A DNA stretch of 64,000 bases from Clostridia bacterium (GCA_018648645.1 JABGQS010000007.1:31816-95815), one strand, 5' to 3'; counted from the first letter of the stretch, positions 25,991 to 35,684 are shown. The notes: generated by a model from the letters alone, not told the origin. Numbers and translations: made by a program.

Positions 25991-27416
25991 TGTTTTCTAT
26001 TCCATACGATGGAGATTCGTATTTATCTATGTATTCGTTGCCGCTTTGGCGTTTGCGGCGGTTACGCTGGTGGTCGCCTATTTGGCAGAGGATTATCTCG
26101 TTAAAATTCGCGTGGGGGACCAGCTTAAAAGCACGAACAACGTGGCGGTAAGCATGGCACCGTACCTCAATAGTTCAAATTCTCAATTGATGCACGAACT
26201 CGCAGAAGACAGCTCGCAGAAATACGGCGGGCGTTTTTTGGTTCTCAACAAGTCAGGGATTGTGCAAGTGGACAGCTTTTCGATATTGACCGGGCAAAAG
26301 ATAGAGCACAAGGAAGTGTCGGACGTGCTGCTCGGACCGGGCGACACTTCGTACGGATTTCACGAAATGGAAGACGAGACGGGAGAAACGTTTTATGCAG
26401 TCTACTATGCGGCGGCAGTAGTATATGAGACCGAAACGATAGGCGCGGTGCTGTTTGCCGACGATATAGAGGATGTTGTTGCAATTACTGACGATTTTGT
26501 GAGCGTTCTGATTGCCATATCAGTTGCTGCGGGTGTTGTGCTTATGCTGTTCAGCCTGGTGTTTTCTGGCTATATCGCAAAGCCGATTAAGGAGTTGAAA
26601 ACTGTCGCTGTGTCGATATCAAAAGGGAACTTGAGACAGCGCATAAAGGTTACCGGCAAAAACGAAATAAGCGAGTTAGCGGGTACGTTTAATACCATGA
26701 GCGAAAAGCTGGAGAACACGGACAGAAAGCGCAGCGAGTTTGTGAGCAACGCATCGCACGAGCTTAAAACGCCGCTTAGCTCGATGAAAATTTTGATTGA
26801 ATCGCTGTTGTATCAAGACGGCGTTGACGAGAAGATATACAAAGAGTTTTTGACGGACATCAACGGCGAGATTGATCGCCTCAACCAAATTATATCAGGG
26901 CTGCTAACGCTCGCGAAAACGGACAGCGAAGCTGAAGCGCTTGTGCTGGACACCATACTTTTGAGCGAGTTGGTGTACAAATCTGTCTCGGCACTAAAGC
27001 CGATTGCCAAAGATAAAGGGGTTAAGCTTGACTACCATGTTAGCAACGACCTTGAAATCGAATGTGACGCATTAAAAGTGATGCAGGCGGTTATTAACCT
27101 CGTGGAAAACGCCATCAAGTATACCGACAAAGGCGGACACGTGCGCGTAACGTTGCAAAGGTCGGGTCAAAACGCGTCTATAGTCGTGAAGGACAACGGC
27201 TGCGGTATATCGCAGGAAGATATTGGGCATCTGTTCGACAGGTTCTACAGGGTTGATTATGCAAGAGCAAGAGACACAGGAGGTAGCGGTCTCGGGCTGC
27301 ACATTTCGAGAAAGATCGCGCTGCTGCACGGCGGCAATATTGATGTTAAAAGCGTAGAGGGCAAGGGCAGCGTGTTTACGTTGTATCTGCCGCTCAAAAC
27401 AGGAGAGACACAATGA
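25990..27416 (+). CDS. Two-component sensor histidine kinase (apparent frameshift at the start)
   Basis: Intact kinase frame of ~470 residues: a first membrane segment right after RWRFVFIYVFVAAL, an extracellular sensor of ~150 residues, a second membrane segment, HAMP, a dimerisation domain with phospho-His in SHELKTPLSS, and an HATPase domain with NLVENAIKYTD, DNGCGIS and GGSGLGLHISRKIA. The expected coupled start ATG at 25990 (TAATG with the regulator stop) is in a different frame. One additional T in the T4 run at 25992-25995 would give MFFYSIRWRFVF... in frame. In-frame alternatives are a TTG at 25917, which translates the regulator's DNA in another frame, or a rare ATT at 25974. It overlaps the next lipoprotein gene by four bases. 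Confidence 0.85.
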
Positions 27417-28360
27417 ATATACGAAAGCTCGTCATAATATTACTGGTGCTGATTCTGGTCATTACCGTTGGGTGCGGCGTTCAAAACAGCGACACACCCG
27501 AGGGCAATGTGCCCGACATCAATCCAAACGCGGAGGCGGCAAATAAGGATACGGCAGACGTGACGCTGTATTTCAGCTATCAGGGAGAGAATCTGCTTGC
27601 GGGGGAAACCAGGGCGATTGACGTTCCTGTGAGCGATACTCTGGAAACGGCCGTTGTGCGCGCTTTGATAAGCGGACCGATGTCTGACGAGCTGACCGGG
27701 CTTTTTTGGGCGGATGTAGAGCTCGTTGGAGTTGACGCAAACGCAGACCATGTGTTTATTACATTGAGTGAGCCGTTTATCTCTACAACCCCGGAGCAGG
27801 TAATAGACGGGCTTACCTCTGATGAGCAAAAGAAGCTCGCGATATACTCTATTGTCAACACGATTATTGAGATGGGGCAGTACTCTCGGGTGCAGATTCA
27901 AGTGGAGAGAGAAATTGGCATTGGCGAAGGCATTACTCGCGGTGAAGCGGGTTTTAATGACGATCAGGATGCACGGCTTGAGCCGCTTGAGAGAGACTCG
28001 TCGTTGATATTAACGGCAAAGAACACATTACTGGAGGCGCTCAGCTCCTTTGCAAAGAAGGATTGGACAAGGCTTTATACCTTCACTGCGATGACGAACG
28101 TTGATGGCAGCAGCAAGCCGAGTATAAGCGATTTTAGTGAAGCGCTTGCAGCAAAGGGCAATGTGCTCGAAAGCTTTAGTGTTGTGGATCAAAATGTGTC
28201 CAGTGACGGGCAATCGGCGGTAGTTATGCTCAACTATACATTGAAAACACGTGAAGGCACGGTAATAGAAGAAACCAATATACCGATTGTTCTGGTACGT
28301 GAAAAGGATATTTGGAAATTGACGTATTCTTCACTTGTTAATGTACTGATTAATTTATAG
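27413..28360 (+). CDS. GerMN-domain lipoprotein
   Basis: 315 residues. A lipoprotein signal peptide (IRKLVIILLVLILVITVGC, lipobox Cys at ~21) is followed by a Glu/Asn-rich linker, a GerMN domain (about residues 45-170: VTLYFSYQGENLLAGETRAIDV ... IYSIVNTIIEMGQYSRVQI), and a C-terminal ~110-residue domain with a SnoaL/NTF2-like look. GerMN domains occur in the sporulation protein GerM and in actinobacterial LpqB. The gene starts within the kinase stop codon (ATGA), so the protein probably works with that two-component system at the outer membrane face, as LpqB does with MtrB. The partnership is inference. Confidence 0.85.
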   Translation: MNIRKLVIILLVLILVITVGCGVQNSDTPEGNVPDINPNAEAANKDTADVTLYFSYQGENLLAGETRAIDVPVSDTLETAVVRALISGPMSDELTGLFWADVELVGVDANADHVFITLSEPFISTTPEQVIDGLTSDEQKKLAIYSIVNTIIEMGQYSRVQIQVEREIGIGEGITRGEAGFNDDQDARLEPLERDSSLILTAKNTLLEALSSFAKKDWTRLYTFTAMTNVDGSSKPSISDFSEALAAKGNVLESFSVVDQNVSSDGQSAVVMLNYTLKTREGTVIEETNIPIVLVREKDIWKLTYSSLVNVLINL

Positions 28361-28372
28361 ACAAGGATAGAA

Positions 28373-29902
28373 ATGAGAAAATGGGTCTTTGGACTGGTTG
28401 CTTTTTGCCTGATACTCGGCGGATGCGGAGTAATTAAGGAAGTTGATGAAGTAGGCGAGCATGTTCCGGTCAGCAAAATTGAAATTCAAGACAGCGAGTC
28501 CCGTTTTAGGGTGCAAAAAACGGCGGTGTATTTTTATAACGAAGCGAGTGATACGCTGACGGCAGAAATCAGAAGACTCGTAATAGGTCAGGACGAAAAC
28601 CCTGCAAAGGCAGCTGTGGAGGCGCTTCTTGTTGGTCCAAATCCCGAGGGTGACCTTTTGGGTGTAGCACCGGAAGGTATGAGTCTTGACTTCATTGAGT
28701 TTAGCAGAAATATCGCCAATGTTTACCTGACATATTACGGCGGTGTAGTTGAGCCCGAGAGCAAATATACACTAGAGCTCGCGATTGCAAATACCGTAGT
28801 TGATATCCTTGGTGTAACGTATGTCTGTGTTTATTACAATGGTGTTTTTGAAGGATTCAGCGGCAACGCAAGTGCGCCGCTCGAAAAGCAGGCGGGCAGC
28901 ATTAGTGACGCTTGGGCTTTAGGCTCAGCGGAATACATCGAAGTGCCCGAGGAAACAGCGTCGCCCGAAGACACGCAGACCCCGCTGGCAACGGACATAC
29001 CGATAGAAGAGGAACCGGAGCAAATTGACTTGGAGCCGGAGAGCAACGATATTTTAACCGTGCTGTATTTTGTATCCGAAGACGGTGGGTATATCTTGCC
29101 CGAAGTGCGCAGCATAACTTACCTCGGCGAAAACTACATTGAAAGTCTAATCGAGGAGCTGAAAAAGGGCCCCAGCGACCTGACAACGATGAAGAATCTA
29201 CTACCGCCCGACATTGAACTGTTGTCACCACCTTTGATTGCGCAGGACAACAACAGGGTTGCTTTGAATTTCTCAGAGCTGCCCACATTGGATGCTTTTT
29301 CTGACGAAGAGTACGTTTTATCTTACGCGGCACTTATATATACAATAACCGGATTTATGCCGAATATTCGCAGTATCGACTTGTCTGTGCTTGGACAACC
29401 CATTACCGACTTTGATGGCTCGGTCATGTTCGCCGACGGGATGCAGCGCGACGATTACTACGGGTATATCGGCAGCAGCGCGCCTATATACTTTACCGAT
29501 AAAAGCTCCGATTTACTGCTCGTAGTGCAAAGAAGCATGGAGCAAGGCAGCACATGGAGCGCGAGGAAAAGGGTGTTCGAGATACTGCGCGGACCGCTCA
29601 GCGGAGATACCGCAAGCGCTTGGCCGGTAATGCCATCGGGTGTATCGCAGGATGATATTCTTTCGGTAAGCACGTATGAGGACACTTTGTTTGTCGATGT
29701 TTCAAGTAACTTTAAGGACGCGTGCGTTGGCATGTCGGCAAAGAACGAAATGCTGCTTGTATACTCGATAGTAAACACACTGACAGCAATGGACGGTATA
29801 ATCAAAGTTCAGTTTTTGGTAGAAGGAGAGCAAACGGACACACTCGCGGGTACTATTTGCATATCCGACCCATTTTTGAAGAATTATGGAATAATCAAGT
29901 AA
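28373..29902 (+). CDS. Lipoprotein with three GerMN-like repeats
   Basis: 509 residues. A lipoprotein signal (GLVAFCLILGGC, Cys near 18) precedes three GerMN-like units at about residues 45-160, 225-340 and 375-500. Each shows the same order: beta strands, an ARKAVEALLVGP-like helix with a G-P turn (ALLVGPNPEG, ELKKGPSDL, ILRGPLSGD), an acidic hydrophobic strand (VALNFSELP, LFVDVSSNF), and a helix ending before a Gly/Val strand. An acidic Pro/Thr/Glu linker follows the first unit. It lies 12 bases after the preceding GerMN gene, in one operon with the regulator and kinase. Its function is unknown. Confidence 0.8.
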   Translation: MRKWVFGLVAFCLILGGCGVIKEVDEVGEHVPVSKIEIQDSESRFRVQKTAVYFYNEASDTLTAEIRRLVIGQDENPAKAAVEALLVGPNPEGDLLGVAPEGMSLDFIEFSRNIANVYLTYYGGVVEPESKYTLELAIANTVVDILGVTYVCVYYNGVFEGFSGNASAPLEKQAGSISDAWALGSAEYIEVPEETASPEDTQTPLATDIPIEEEPEQIDLEPESNDILTVLYFVSEDGGYILPEVRSITYLGENYIESLIEELKKGPSDLTTMKNLLPPDIELLSPPLIAQDNNRVALNFSELPTLDAFSDEEYVLSYAALIYTITGFMPNIRSIDLSVLGQPITDFDGSVMFADGMQRDDYYGYIGSSAPIYFTDKSSDLLLVVQRSMEQGSTWSARKRVFEILRGPLSGDTASAWPVMPSGVSQDDILSVSTYEDTLFVDVSSNFKDACVGMSAKNEMLLVYSIVNTLTAMDGIIKVQFLVEGEQTDTLAGTICISDPFLKNYGIIK

Positions 29903-30051
29903 GCGATTGCCGATTGTTTATTATACTTTCTTGATTGCTGTATACGATGTCACACAAATCCCACGCACTAAAAAGCGAACAATAACAAACTGCGTGTTGC
30001 GCGCAGTACGAAAATACACTACAATAGAAAAATATAAACAGGAGGTGGACA

Positions 30052-30615
30052 ATGGGGAACAGAAGCAAAACGAAAACGCTGGTTATTTCTAGTATGCTGG
30101 CAGCACTTATTTTTGTATTTACTTATCTTGTTAAAATACCGGTACCGGGAGCTAGCGGCGCTTACATGAATATTGGAGACAGCATCATATATTCTGCAAG
30201 TATGCTGGTGGGTGCGCCTTGGGCTGCGGCTGCAGCGGGCATCGGCAGTATGTTCGCGGATCTGCTATATGGCGGCGGTATCTATATCCCAGCGACGCTA
30301 GTTATCAAAGGGCTTATGGGATTTGTGTGCGCGCTGCTTATGTTCAGGAAAAAGCCGAAAAACGATATTGAGAGAATTGAGCTGGATGAAACACCACAGC
30401 CCGGCGCAAACAAAAGAGCGTTTGTTCGTTTTGTGCTCGTATGTATACTCGGCGGAGCTATAATGGTTACCGGCTACGGTGTGTTCGAATGGATTGCTTT
30501 TGGATGGACATATGCCATGGGTACTATCGTGTTTAATTTGATACAGTGGGTATTTGGCGTAGCAGCTGCTATCGCGCTGTATTACCCGGTCAAAATGATA
30601 AAGGCAGCGTTGTAA
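30052..30615 (+). CDS. ECF transporter substrate-binding (S) component
   Basis: 187-residue membrane protein with about six hydrophobic segments. The motif set YMNIGDSIIYSASMLVGAPWAAAAAGIGSMFADLLYGG...PATLVIKGLMGF is typical of ECF-type vitamin or precursor S components. A strong GGAGGTGG precedes the ATG. No energy-coupling ATPase or T component is in the window, so it would use a shared module elsewhere. No riboswitch was recognised upstream, and the ligand cannot be named. Confidence 0.82.
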   Translation: MGNRSKTKTLVISSMLAALIFVFTYLVKIPVPGASGAYMNIGDSIIYSASMLVGAPWAAAAAGIGSMFADLLYGGGIYIPATLVIKGLMGFVCALLMFRKKPKNDIERIELDETPQPGANKRAFVRFVLVCILGGAIMVTGYGVFEWIAFGWTYAMGTIVFNLIQWVFGVAAAIALYYPVKMIKAAL

Positions 30616-30616
30616 A

Positions 30617-31348
30617 ATGAAACTAACATGCTTTGGCAGATACGGCCCATACCCAAAGGGCGGCAGCGCGACTTCGTGCTATATGATAAGCCACGATGGC
30701 AAAAACGTGCTGATAGAGCTCGGCTGCGGCGGTCTGTCAAAGTTTTTGGCGCAGTATACGGTCGCCGATATTGACGCGATTGTACTCTCGCACCTTCACG
30801 CAGACCACATGGGCGATATGTTGACGTTGAGATACGCGCTAAAGGTTGCGCAGATCAACGGCTCAATCACAAAGGGTGTGCCGGTATATTGTCCGGACAA
30901 GCCGAAGACGGAGGCGGGGATGCTCGCAGCGGATCCTTTGATGGACACTGTGCCGCTCTGCGATGGGTATAGATGCAAGATATTCAATATGGATGTCAGT
31001 TTTGCGCATATGCCGCATCCGTATGAGAGCTTTGCGATGAGGTTTAGCGCAGACGATAAAACGTTTGTGTACTCCGGCGATGTAATGGACAATGACAGAT
31101 TGGCAGTTTTCGCAAAGGACGCGGATTTGTTTTTGATGGAAGCGGCGCTGCAGCAAAAGGATGTGCACAGCAAATCAGCCCATTTGAGCGCTGTGCGTGC
31201 CGGAGAGATCGGTATGCAAGCAAATGCAAAGCGCATGCTGATTACGCACTTGTTCCCTGAGTATGACGAGAGGGACGTTATTAGTGAAGTACGACAACAT
31301 TATAAGGAAGCACGAATGATTGAGGAGAATAAGACTTACGAGGTATAG
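30617..31348 (+). CDS. Metallo-beta-lactamase fold hydrolase (RNase Z-like)
   Basis: 243 residues. The zinc-binding HxHxDH motif appears as SHLHADHMGD near residue 60; later metal ligands are seen in YSGDVMDN and THLFPEYD. The opening MKLTCFGRYGPYPKGGSATSCY is typical of small RNase Z-like members of unknown substrate. It begins one base after the S-component stop and ends directly against comEC, so translation is probably coupled across the three genes. Confidence 0.85.
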   Translation: MKLTCFGRYGPYPKGGSATSCYMISHDGKNVLIELGCGGLSKFLAQYTVADIDAIVLSHLHADHMGDMLTLRYALKVAQINGSITKGVPVYCPDKPKTEAGMLAADPLMDTVPLCDGYRCKIFNMDVSFAHMPHPYESFAMRFSADDKTFVYSGDVMDNDRLAVFAKDADLFLMEAALQQKDVHSKSAHLSAVRAGEIGMQANAKRMLITHLFPEYDERDVISEVRQHYKEARMIEENKTYEV

Positions 31349-33622
31349 ATGAACTTTGACATCAGCAAATGCCGTCTATTGAATTTTCGTCCGATGTTCA
31401 TACTCGCGCTCGCTTTGGCGCTGGGTATCGTCGTCGGGCGTTTTCTCTCATATAGCATTATATACATATTAGTTGCTGCGGTGCTTGGCATTGCGGCAAT
31501 TTGTTTGCACAAAAAACGCGTTTTTGTACTTATATGCGCTGCTATGGCGTTGCTCGGGGTGTTTGTATCCTCCAAAGCTGTGGATGTCGATTATATAGAT
31601 GTGACTGAAAACGTAAGTGTTTCGGGCAGGGTGGTGTCGCAACCTTATGTGACGGACTACGGCAGCCTTGTTCTCATAATCGACCAAGCGCAGTTAGACG
31701 ATGAATCAGTCGGTGGTGTCAAAGTGTATGTAGACATTGAGGAGCCGATTGATATAAGCGTTGGCGATTTTATTCTAATGAGCGCGAATGTAGTGATTCC
31801 AAAGGGTGTACGCAACCCGGGCGGCTTTGACGAAAAGCTTTATCTAAAAGCGCAGGGAGTGCAGTACAAAGCGTATACCGACTACGTGACGAAGAGCGGC
31901 GAGCGCGGCGGCCCGATGATTTGGTCGGCAAAGGCTTCCGGCTATATCGGCGGCGTGGTTGATGTCATATTTCAAAAAGATACCGCGCCTGTTGCAAAAG
32001 CGATGCTGCTGGGTGACAAACAGGATCTGCCTGAGGAAACGTACAGCGCGTTTAAAGACACGGGCATGGCACACATACTCGCGGTGTCGGGCTTGCACGC
32101 GGGTATACTTATCGCGTTCGTGTACTACTTGCTTCGGCTGCTTAGAGCAGGTCGAGTTACGCGCCTGATAATCACGCTCGTTTTTATAATTCTGTATGCG
32201 TTTGTGACGGGATTCTCGCCGTCAATACTGCGAGCATCAATAATGGCAATTGTGCTGCTGCTGGGCACGCATTTTGGCAGACAGAACGATTCCCTGCGCT
32301 ACTTGTCTATCGCGTTTATGATATCGCTGCTAATCAGCCCACTCGATTTGTTTTCTGCGGGTTTCCGGTTGTCGTTCGGAGCGGTGTTTGGCATACTGAC
32401 GCTTGGATGGCAAGTGCAATACTGGTTAAAAAAGCGCACGCACGATAAACTAAAAAGCGTAAACGGCGTAGTCGCGATGTCGGTCGGCGCAACGGCAGGG
32501 ACAATGCCTGTACTCGCCTCGACGTTCAATCGCATTTCGAATTTCAGCGTGATAACTAACATATTCATCGTGCCTCTTGCATCGCTGACTATTATACTGG
32601 TGTTTATCTCGACGCTGGTCGGGCTGATTTTCGAGCCGGCAGGGGCTATTATTGCGTATGTACCCACCGTGCTCATCCGATTTATGACCACGATTATTGA
32701 CGGTATTGCGAGCGTACCATTTGTAGCGATGGATGTTGCGTCTCCACCGTGGTACTTTGTAATCGCCTGCTTTGTTATATTGTTTATAGTTTCGAAGTTT
32801 GCGCTGATTAAAACGTGGGTCAAGGCAGCTGCCTGCGCGGTTATCGCTGTTGCTGTGGCTTCTATGATGCTACTATCAGCACCAGGCGGTATGTACTTGG
32901 TGTTCCTCGACGTGGGACAGGCGGACTCTGCTTTTGTTCGCACTGAGCAGGGCGGCGAGTATTTCATCGACGGTGGCAGAGAATTCAGCGCCGACGAAGT
33001 GGTCGATTTCACAATACGTAATGGATATTCACCCGACGCCGCCTTTGTGTCGCACAGCGATGAAGATCATTTTGCGGGGATAGTGGCGCTATATGAAGCG
33101 GGGCTGCTGGATAAAGTGTATTGTTCTTGGCTGGAAGTCGGAGCCGTCCGGCAGGCAATTCCCAAAGCTCAGGTTGTGGGACTAAAAGCCGGTGATGTCG
33201 TTTGGCTGGACGAGGTGACAAAAGCAACGGTGTTGTATCCGTCACTTGATACAGATTCTGATGAGCGCAACGACGCTTCGCTCGTACTGCTGCTTGAGTA
33301 CAACGGGGTTACTGCGCTGTTTACCGGCGATATATCGGGCAAAACCGAAACGCAGCTTTTTGAAGATATCGGCGAAGTGGACATATACAAAGCGGCGCAT
33401 CATGGTTCAAAGTTTTCGTCATATCAACTGCCGCTAAGCGCGTTGTCGCCGCGGTTTAGCGTTGTGAGCGTGGGTGACAATAATTTTGGGCATCCGCATG
33501 AATGGGCCATAGAGAACCTTGAGGAATACTCCGAGCAGGTGTATACTACAAAAGAAGATTATGCGATTGAGTTTTATATAGGCGAGCTGATCAAAGTTCA
33601 CACTTATGAGGAGCGGGAATGA
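31349..33622 (+). CDS. comEC: ComEC/Rec2 family DNA-uptake channel
   Basis: 757 residues. An N-terminal membrane and DUF4131-like region is followed by the competence-domain core with many membrane segments (AKAMLLGDKQDLPEETYSAFKDTGMAHILAVSGLH is the family hallmark). A C-terminal soluble metallo-beta-lactamase-like domain has LVFLDVGQADSAFVR, SHSDEDHFAGI and TGDISG. ComEC forms the inner-membrane pore for single-stranded DNA in natural transformation. Its full length suggests it is functional. It directly follows the MBL gene and overlaps holA by four bases. Confidence 0.93.
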   Translation: MNFDISKCRLLNFRPMFILALALALGIVVGRFLSYSIIYILVAAVLGIAAICLHKKRVFVLICAAMALLGVFVSSKAVDVDYIDVTENVSVSGRVVSQPYVTDYGSLVLIIDQAQLDDESVGGVKVYVDIEEPIDISVGDFILMSANVVIPKGVRNPGGFDEKLYLKAQGVQYKAYTDYVTKSGERGGPMIWSAKASGYIGGVVDVIFQKDTAPVAKAMLLGDKQDLPEETYSAFKDTGMAHILAVSGLHAGILIAFVYYLLRLLRAGRVTRLIITLVFIILYAFVTGFSPSILRASIMAIVLLLGTHFGRQNDSLRYLSIAFMISLLISPLDLFSAGFRLSFGAVFGILTLGWQVQYWLKKRTHDKLKSVNGVVAMSVGATAGTMPVLASTFNRISNFSVITNIFIVPLASLTIILVFISTLVGLIFEPAGAIIAYVPTVLIRFMTTIIDGIASVPFVAMDVASPPWYFVIACFVILFIVSKFALIKTWVKAAACAVIAVAVASMMLLSAPGGMYLVFLDVGQADSAFVRTEQGGEYFIDGGREFSADEVVDFTIRNGYSPDAAFVSHSDEDHFAGIVALYEAGLLDKVYCSWLEVGAVRQAIPKAQVVGLKAGDVVWLDEVTKATVLYPSLDTDSDERNDASLVLLLEYNGVTALFTGDISGKTETQLFEDIGEVDIYKAAHHGSKFSSYQLPLSALSPRFSVVSVGDNNFGHPHEWAIENLEEYSEQVYTTKEDYAIEFYIGELIKVHTYEERE

Positions 33623-34569
33623 ACAACATATACTTATTTTGCGGCGATAGCTTCTTAATTAAAAAGAACGTGAAAACGCTGAGGGAGTCACTCAACATAC
33701 AAAACGGGCAGCTTAACGTAGCAACTTTTCGCGATATGCCAAGCGTTGACGAGCTTGTTGGCGCTTGCGCACAAGTGCCGTTTATGTCGGACAAGCGGCT
33801 TGTGATACTGCGCGATGCCGCTTTGCTGGCGGCCAAGTCAAATGCCGAGGAAGGAAAGCGACTTGCAGAATATCTTGCGGACCTGCCGTCCACAACGGTG
33901 TTGGTTATGTGTTACGAAGGTGCGCCCGACAAGCGGCGCGTGTTGTATAAGCAAATCGGCAAGCTGGGTCAATTAAAGGAGTATGCAGACCCAAAGCCGG
34001 ACGCGTGCGTGGCATTTGCGGTGGGCGAAGCCAAAAAAGCGAGCGTGGGAGTTAGCAGCACTGTTGCCAGAGAGTTGGTTGACCTTGTCGGATGCGATTA
34101 CTTCGCACTTCGAAACGAGATAGAAAAGCTCGCAATTTATTCCGATGGCGACGAGATTACATCGGCGCATATCAAAGAGTGCGTATCCAGATCGCTGGAG
34201 GTGGATGTGTTCGAGCTGCACAAACTGTTTGTACAGAAAAAAGCTGCGAAGGCAGCTGCGCTATTGCAGGGAATAATGGCGGACAGCAGACCTGAGGCGT
34301 TGATTGGGTTGATTGCGTACAATTTCCGTGAAATGTACAAAATAAAAGTGATGCTCGATTTGAAGTATTCGGTGGGTAAAATTACCGCAGTAATGAAATC
34401 GCGCGATTTTATTGTCAGAAGGCGCGCTGGGGAATGCAAGAGATTCAGCCAGGCAGAGCTAAAAGAAAGTTTGGTGCTGCTTGCCAACCTAGACTATGCA
34501 ATCAAGAGCGGCACGCAGGACGCGACGCTTGCTATGAACGCAGCGCTGGTCAGTATATACAAACTCTAA
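33619..34569 (+). CDS. holA: DNA polymerase III subunit delta
   Basis: 316-residue delta subunit of the clamp loader. The N-terminal module (IYLFCGDSFLIKKNVKTLRESL, VPFMSDKRLVILRDA) and the later ELVDLVGCDYFALRNEIEKLAIY and LIGLIAYNFREMYKIKVML segments match the family. The ATG overlaps the comEC stop (ATGA), an arrangement standard in Firmicutes. It converges on rpsT, also a common order (comEC-holA-rpsT). Confidence 0.94.
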   Translation: MNNIYLFCGDSFLIKKNVKTLRESLNIQNGQLNVATFRDMPSVDELVGACAQVPFMSDKRLVILRDAALLAAKSNAEEGKRLAEYLADLPSTTVLVMCYEGAPDKRRVLYKQIGKLGQLKEYADPKPDACVAFAVGEAKKASVGVSSTVARELVDLVGCDYFALRNEIEKLAIYSDGDEITSAHIKECVSRSLEVDVFELHKLFVQKKAAKAAALLQGIMADSRPEALIGLIAYNFREMYKIKVMLDLKYSVGKITAVMKSRDFIVRRRAGECKRFSQAELKESLVLLANLDYAIKSGTQDATLAMNAALVSIYKL

Positions 34570-34643
34570 ATATAACAAAGCCCGTATCCTTCGCCAAAGC
34601 GCATAGGATGCAGGCCGCAAGTTACAACATGTTATTCTTTTTT

Positions 34644-34907
34644 CTAAGACATCGAATCTAAAGCTTTTGAAATCTGGCCTTTTTTGCGGTTGATCGCATT
34701 TTTGTGGATCGTGCCTTTAAGCCTTGCTTTGTCAAGCGCGCCGGTATATGCTTTTGCAACTTCTGTAGCAACTTTTTTGTCGCCGCCTGCAATTGCTTCT
34801 TCAAACTTCTTCGCCATCGATTTAAGCTCAGACTTGACTGCGCGGTTTCTCAAATTCGCTTTTGCTTCAACGCGTACACGTTTTTTTGCTGATTGAATAT
34901 TTGGCAA
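34644..34907 (-). CDS. rpsT: 30S ribosomal protein S20
   Basis: 87-residue S20 that binds 16S rRNA early in assembly. The opening PNIQSAKKRVRVEAKANLRNRAVKSELK and the KGTIHKNAINRKKGQISKAL C-terminus are diagnostic. The start is TTG at 34907, behind GGAGG seven bases upstream; longer in-frame extensions run through that ribosome-binding site and are rejected. A TTG start is common for rpsT and is used elsewhere for autoregulation of S20 translation. Confidence 0.96.
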   Translation of the reverse strand: MPNIQSAKKRVRVEAKANLRNRAVKSELKSMAKKFEEAIAGGDKKVATEVAKAYTGALDKARLKGTIHKNAINRKKGQISKALDSMS

Positions 34908-35061
34908 GTGATTTACCTCCATTGCTCATTAAAGTCTTTTTTTACAACGAAGTGTATTTTATCATAAGGACAACCGATTTGCAACAATTTTATGTTTATT
35001 CGCATAGTTTGTGCGACTTGTGTGTCATAAAGCGAGAAAACCGCGATTATTGAGAATTACT

Positions 35062-35091
35062 TTGCGCAGCTAACCAATTGTATGCTATAAT
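35062..35091 (+). promoter_or_regulatory. Putative promoter of the zinc-ribbon membrane protein gene
   Basis: TTGCGC at 35062-35067, an 18-bp spacer and TATAAT at 35086-35091, placing the transcription start ~20 bases before the gene's ribosome-binding site region. Confidence 0.55.
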
Positions 35092-35119
35092 ACCATCATT
35101 AACTTTTTGGAGCGTAGAT

Positions 35120-35620
35120 ATGTATTGTAAAAGCTGTAACAAAGATTACCCAAAGAACACCAAGCTGTGTAAAAAGTGCGGCATTGCACTCGTCCCGGGG
35201 CAGGCACCCATCGAAGAAAAGGGAGTAAACAAGAAAGTATTTATTATTGGCGGAATAGTCGCGGTGCTTGTGATTGCGGCGTTTTTGCTGGTCGGGTTAC
35301 TCGGAATGGTGCCGGCCGATGTCAAAGGAACGTGGTACGAAATAAACGGCTACGACTATGAATATGAGTTTTTGCCGTTTGGCAAGATCGAGTATAGCGG
35401 ACACAAAGAGACATTTACCGGTACGTATATGTATGACGAGGAAACAGGGACCGGAATAATCTCTTCGGATGAACCAGATATTGAAGACCGCGAGTTTACT
35501 CTTGACAACGCGACGATTACTATGGGCCCTTCAATTTTCACGAGAAAATATGTTGAACAGTTTACCTCGGAATCATTTATTGAGTCGATAGTAGATGAAA
35601 TTGATTCTCTCGAGGAATAA
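35120..35620 (+). CDS. Zinc-ribbon single-pass membrane protein, unknown function
   Basis: 166 residues. The N-terminus is a two-CxxC zinc ribbon (CKSCNKDYPKNTKLCKKCG). A single membrane helix follows (FIIGGIVAVLVIAAFLLVGLLG, about residues 45-67), then a ~90-residue extracytoplasmic domain rich in beta strands and acidic residues (VKGTWYEINGYDYEYEFLPFG...), of the sort annotated as small lipocalin-like DUF domains. The start at 35120 follows TTGGAG; an upstream in-frame ATG at 35078 overlaps the promoter -10 region. It stands alone with its own promoter and terminator. Confidence 0.75.
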   Translation: MYCKSCNKDYPKNTKLCKKCGIALVPGQAPIEEKGVNKKVFIIGGIVAVLVIAAFLLVGLLGMVPADVKGTWYEINGYDYEYEFLPFGKIEYSGHKETFTGTYMYDEETGTGIISSDEPDIEDREFTLDNATITMGPSIFTRKYVEQFTSESFIESIVDEIDSLEE

Positions 35621-35684
35621 CTGACAAAGGTTGAACTTGCGGTAATGCAGGGTCGTCTGAGCAGCTATATATAGAAATCTGAAA

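Noticed and set aside
29903..30051. Riboswitch ahead of the ECF S component
   Set aside because: Only a small hairpin (ACTGCG with CGCAGT) is seen; no TPP, FMN, cobalamin or other aptamer core was recognised.
32299..33012. Minus-strand open frame opposite comEC (237 codons)
   Set aside because: Antisense shadow of conserved coding sequence; translation is Ile/Thr/Ser-biased with no recognisable motif.
34570..34643. Terminator between holA and rpsT
   Set aside because: A GTATCCT/AGGATGC hairpin exists, but no T run follows it on either strand at usable distance.
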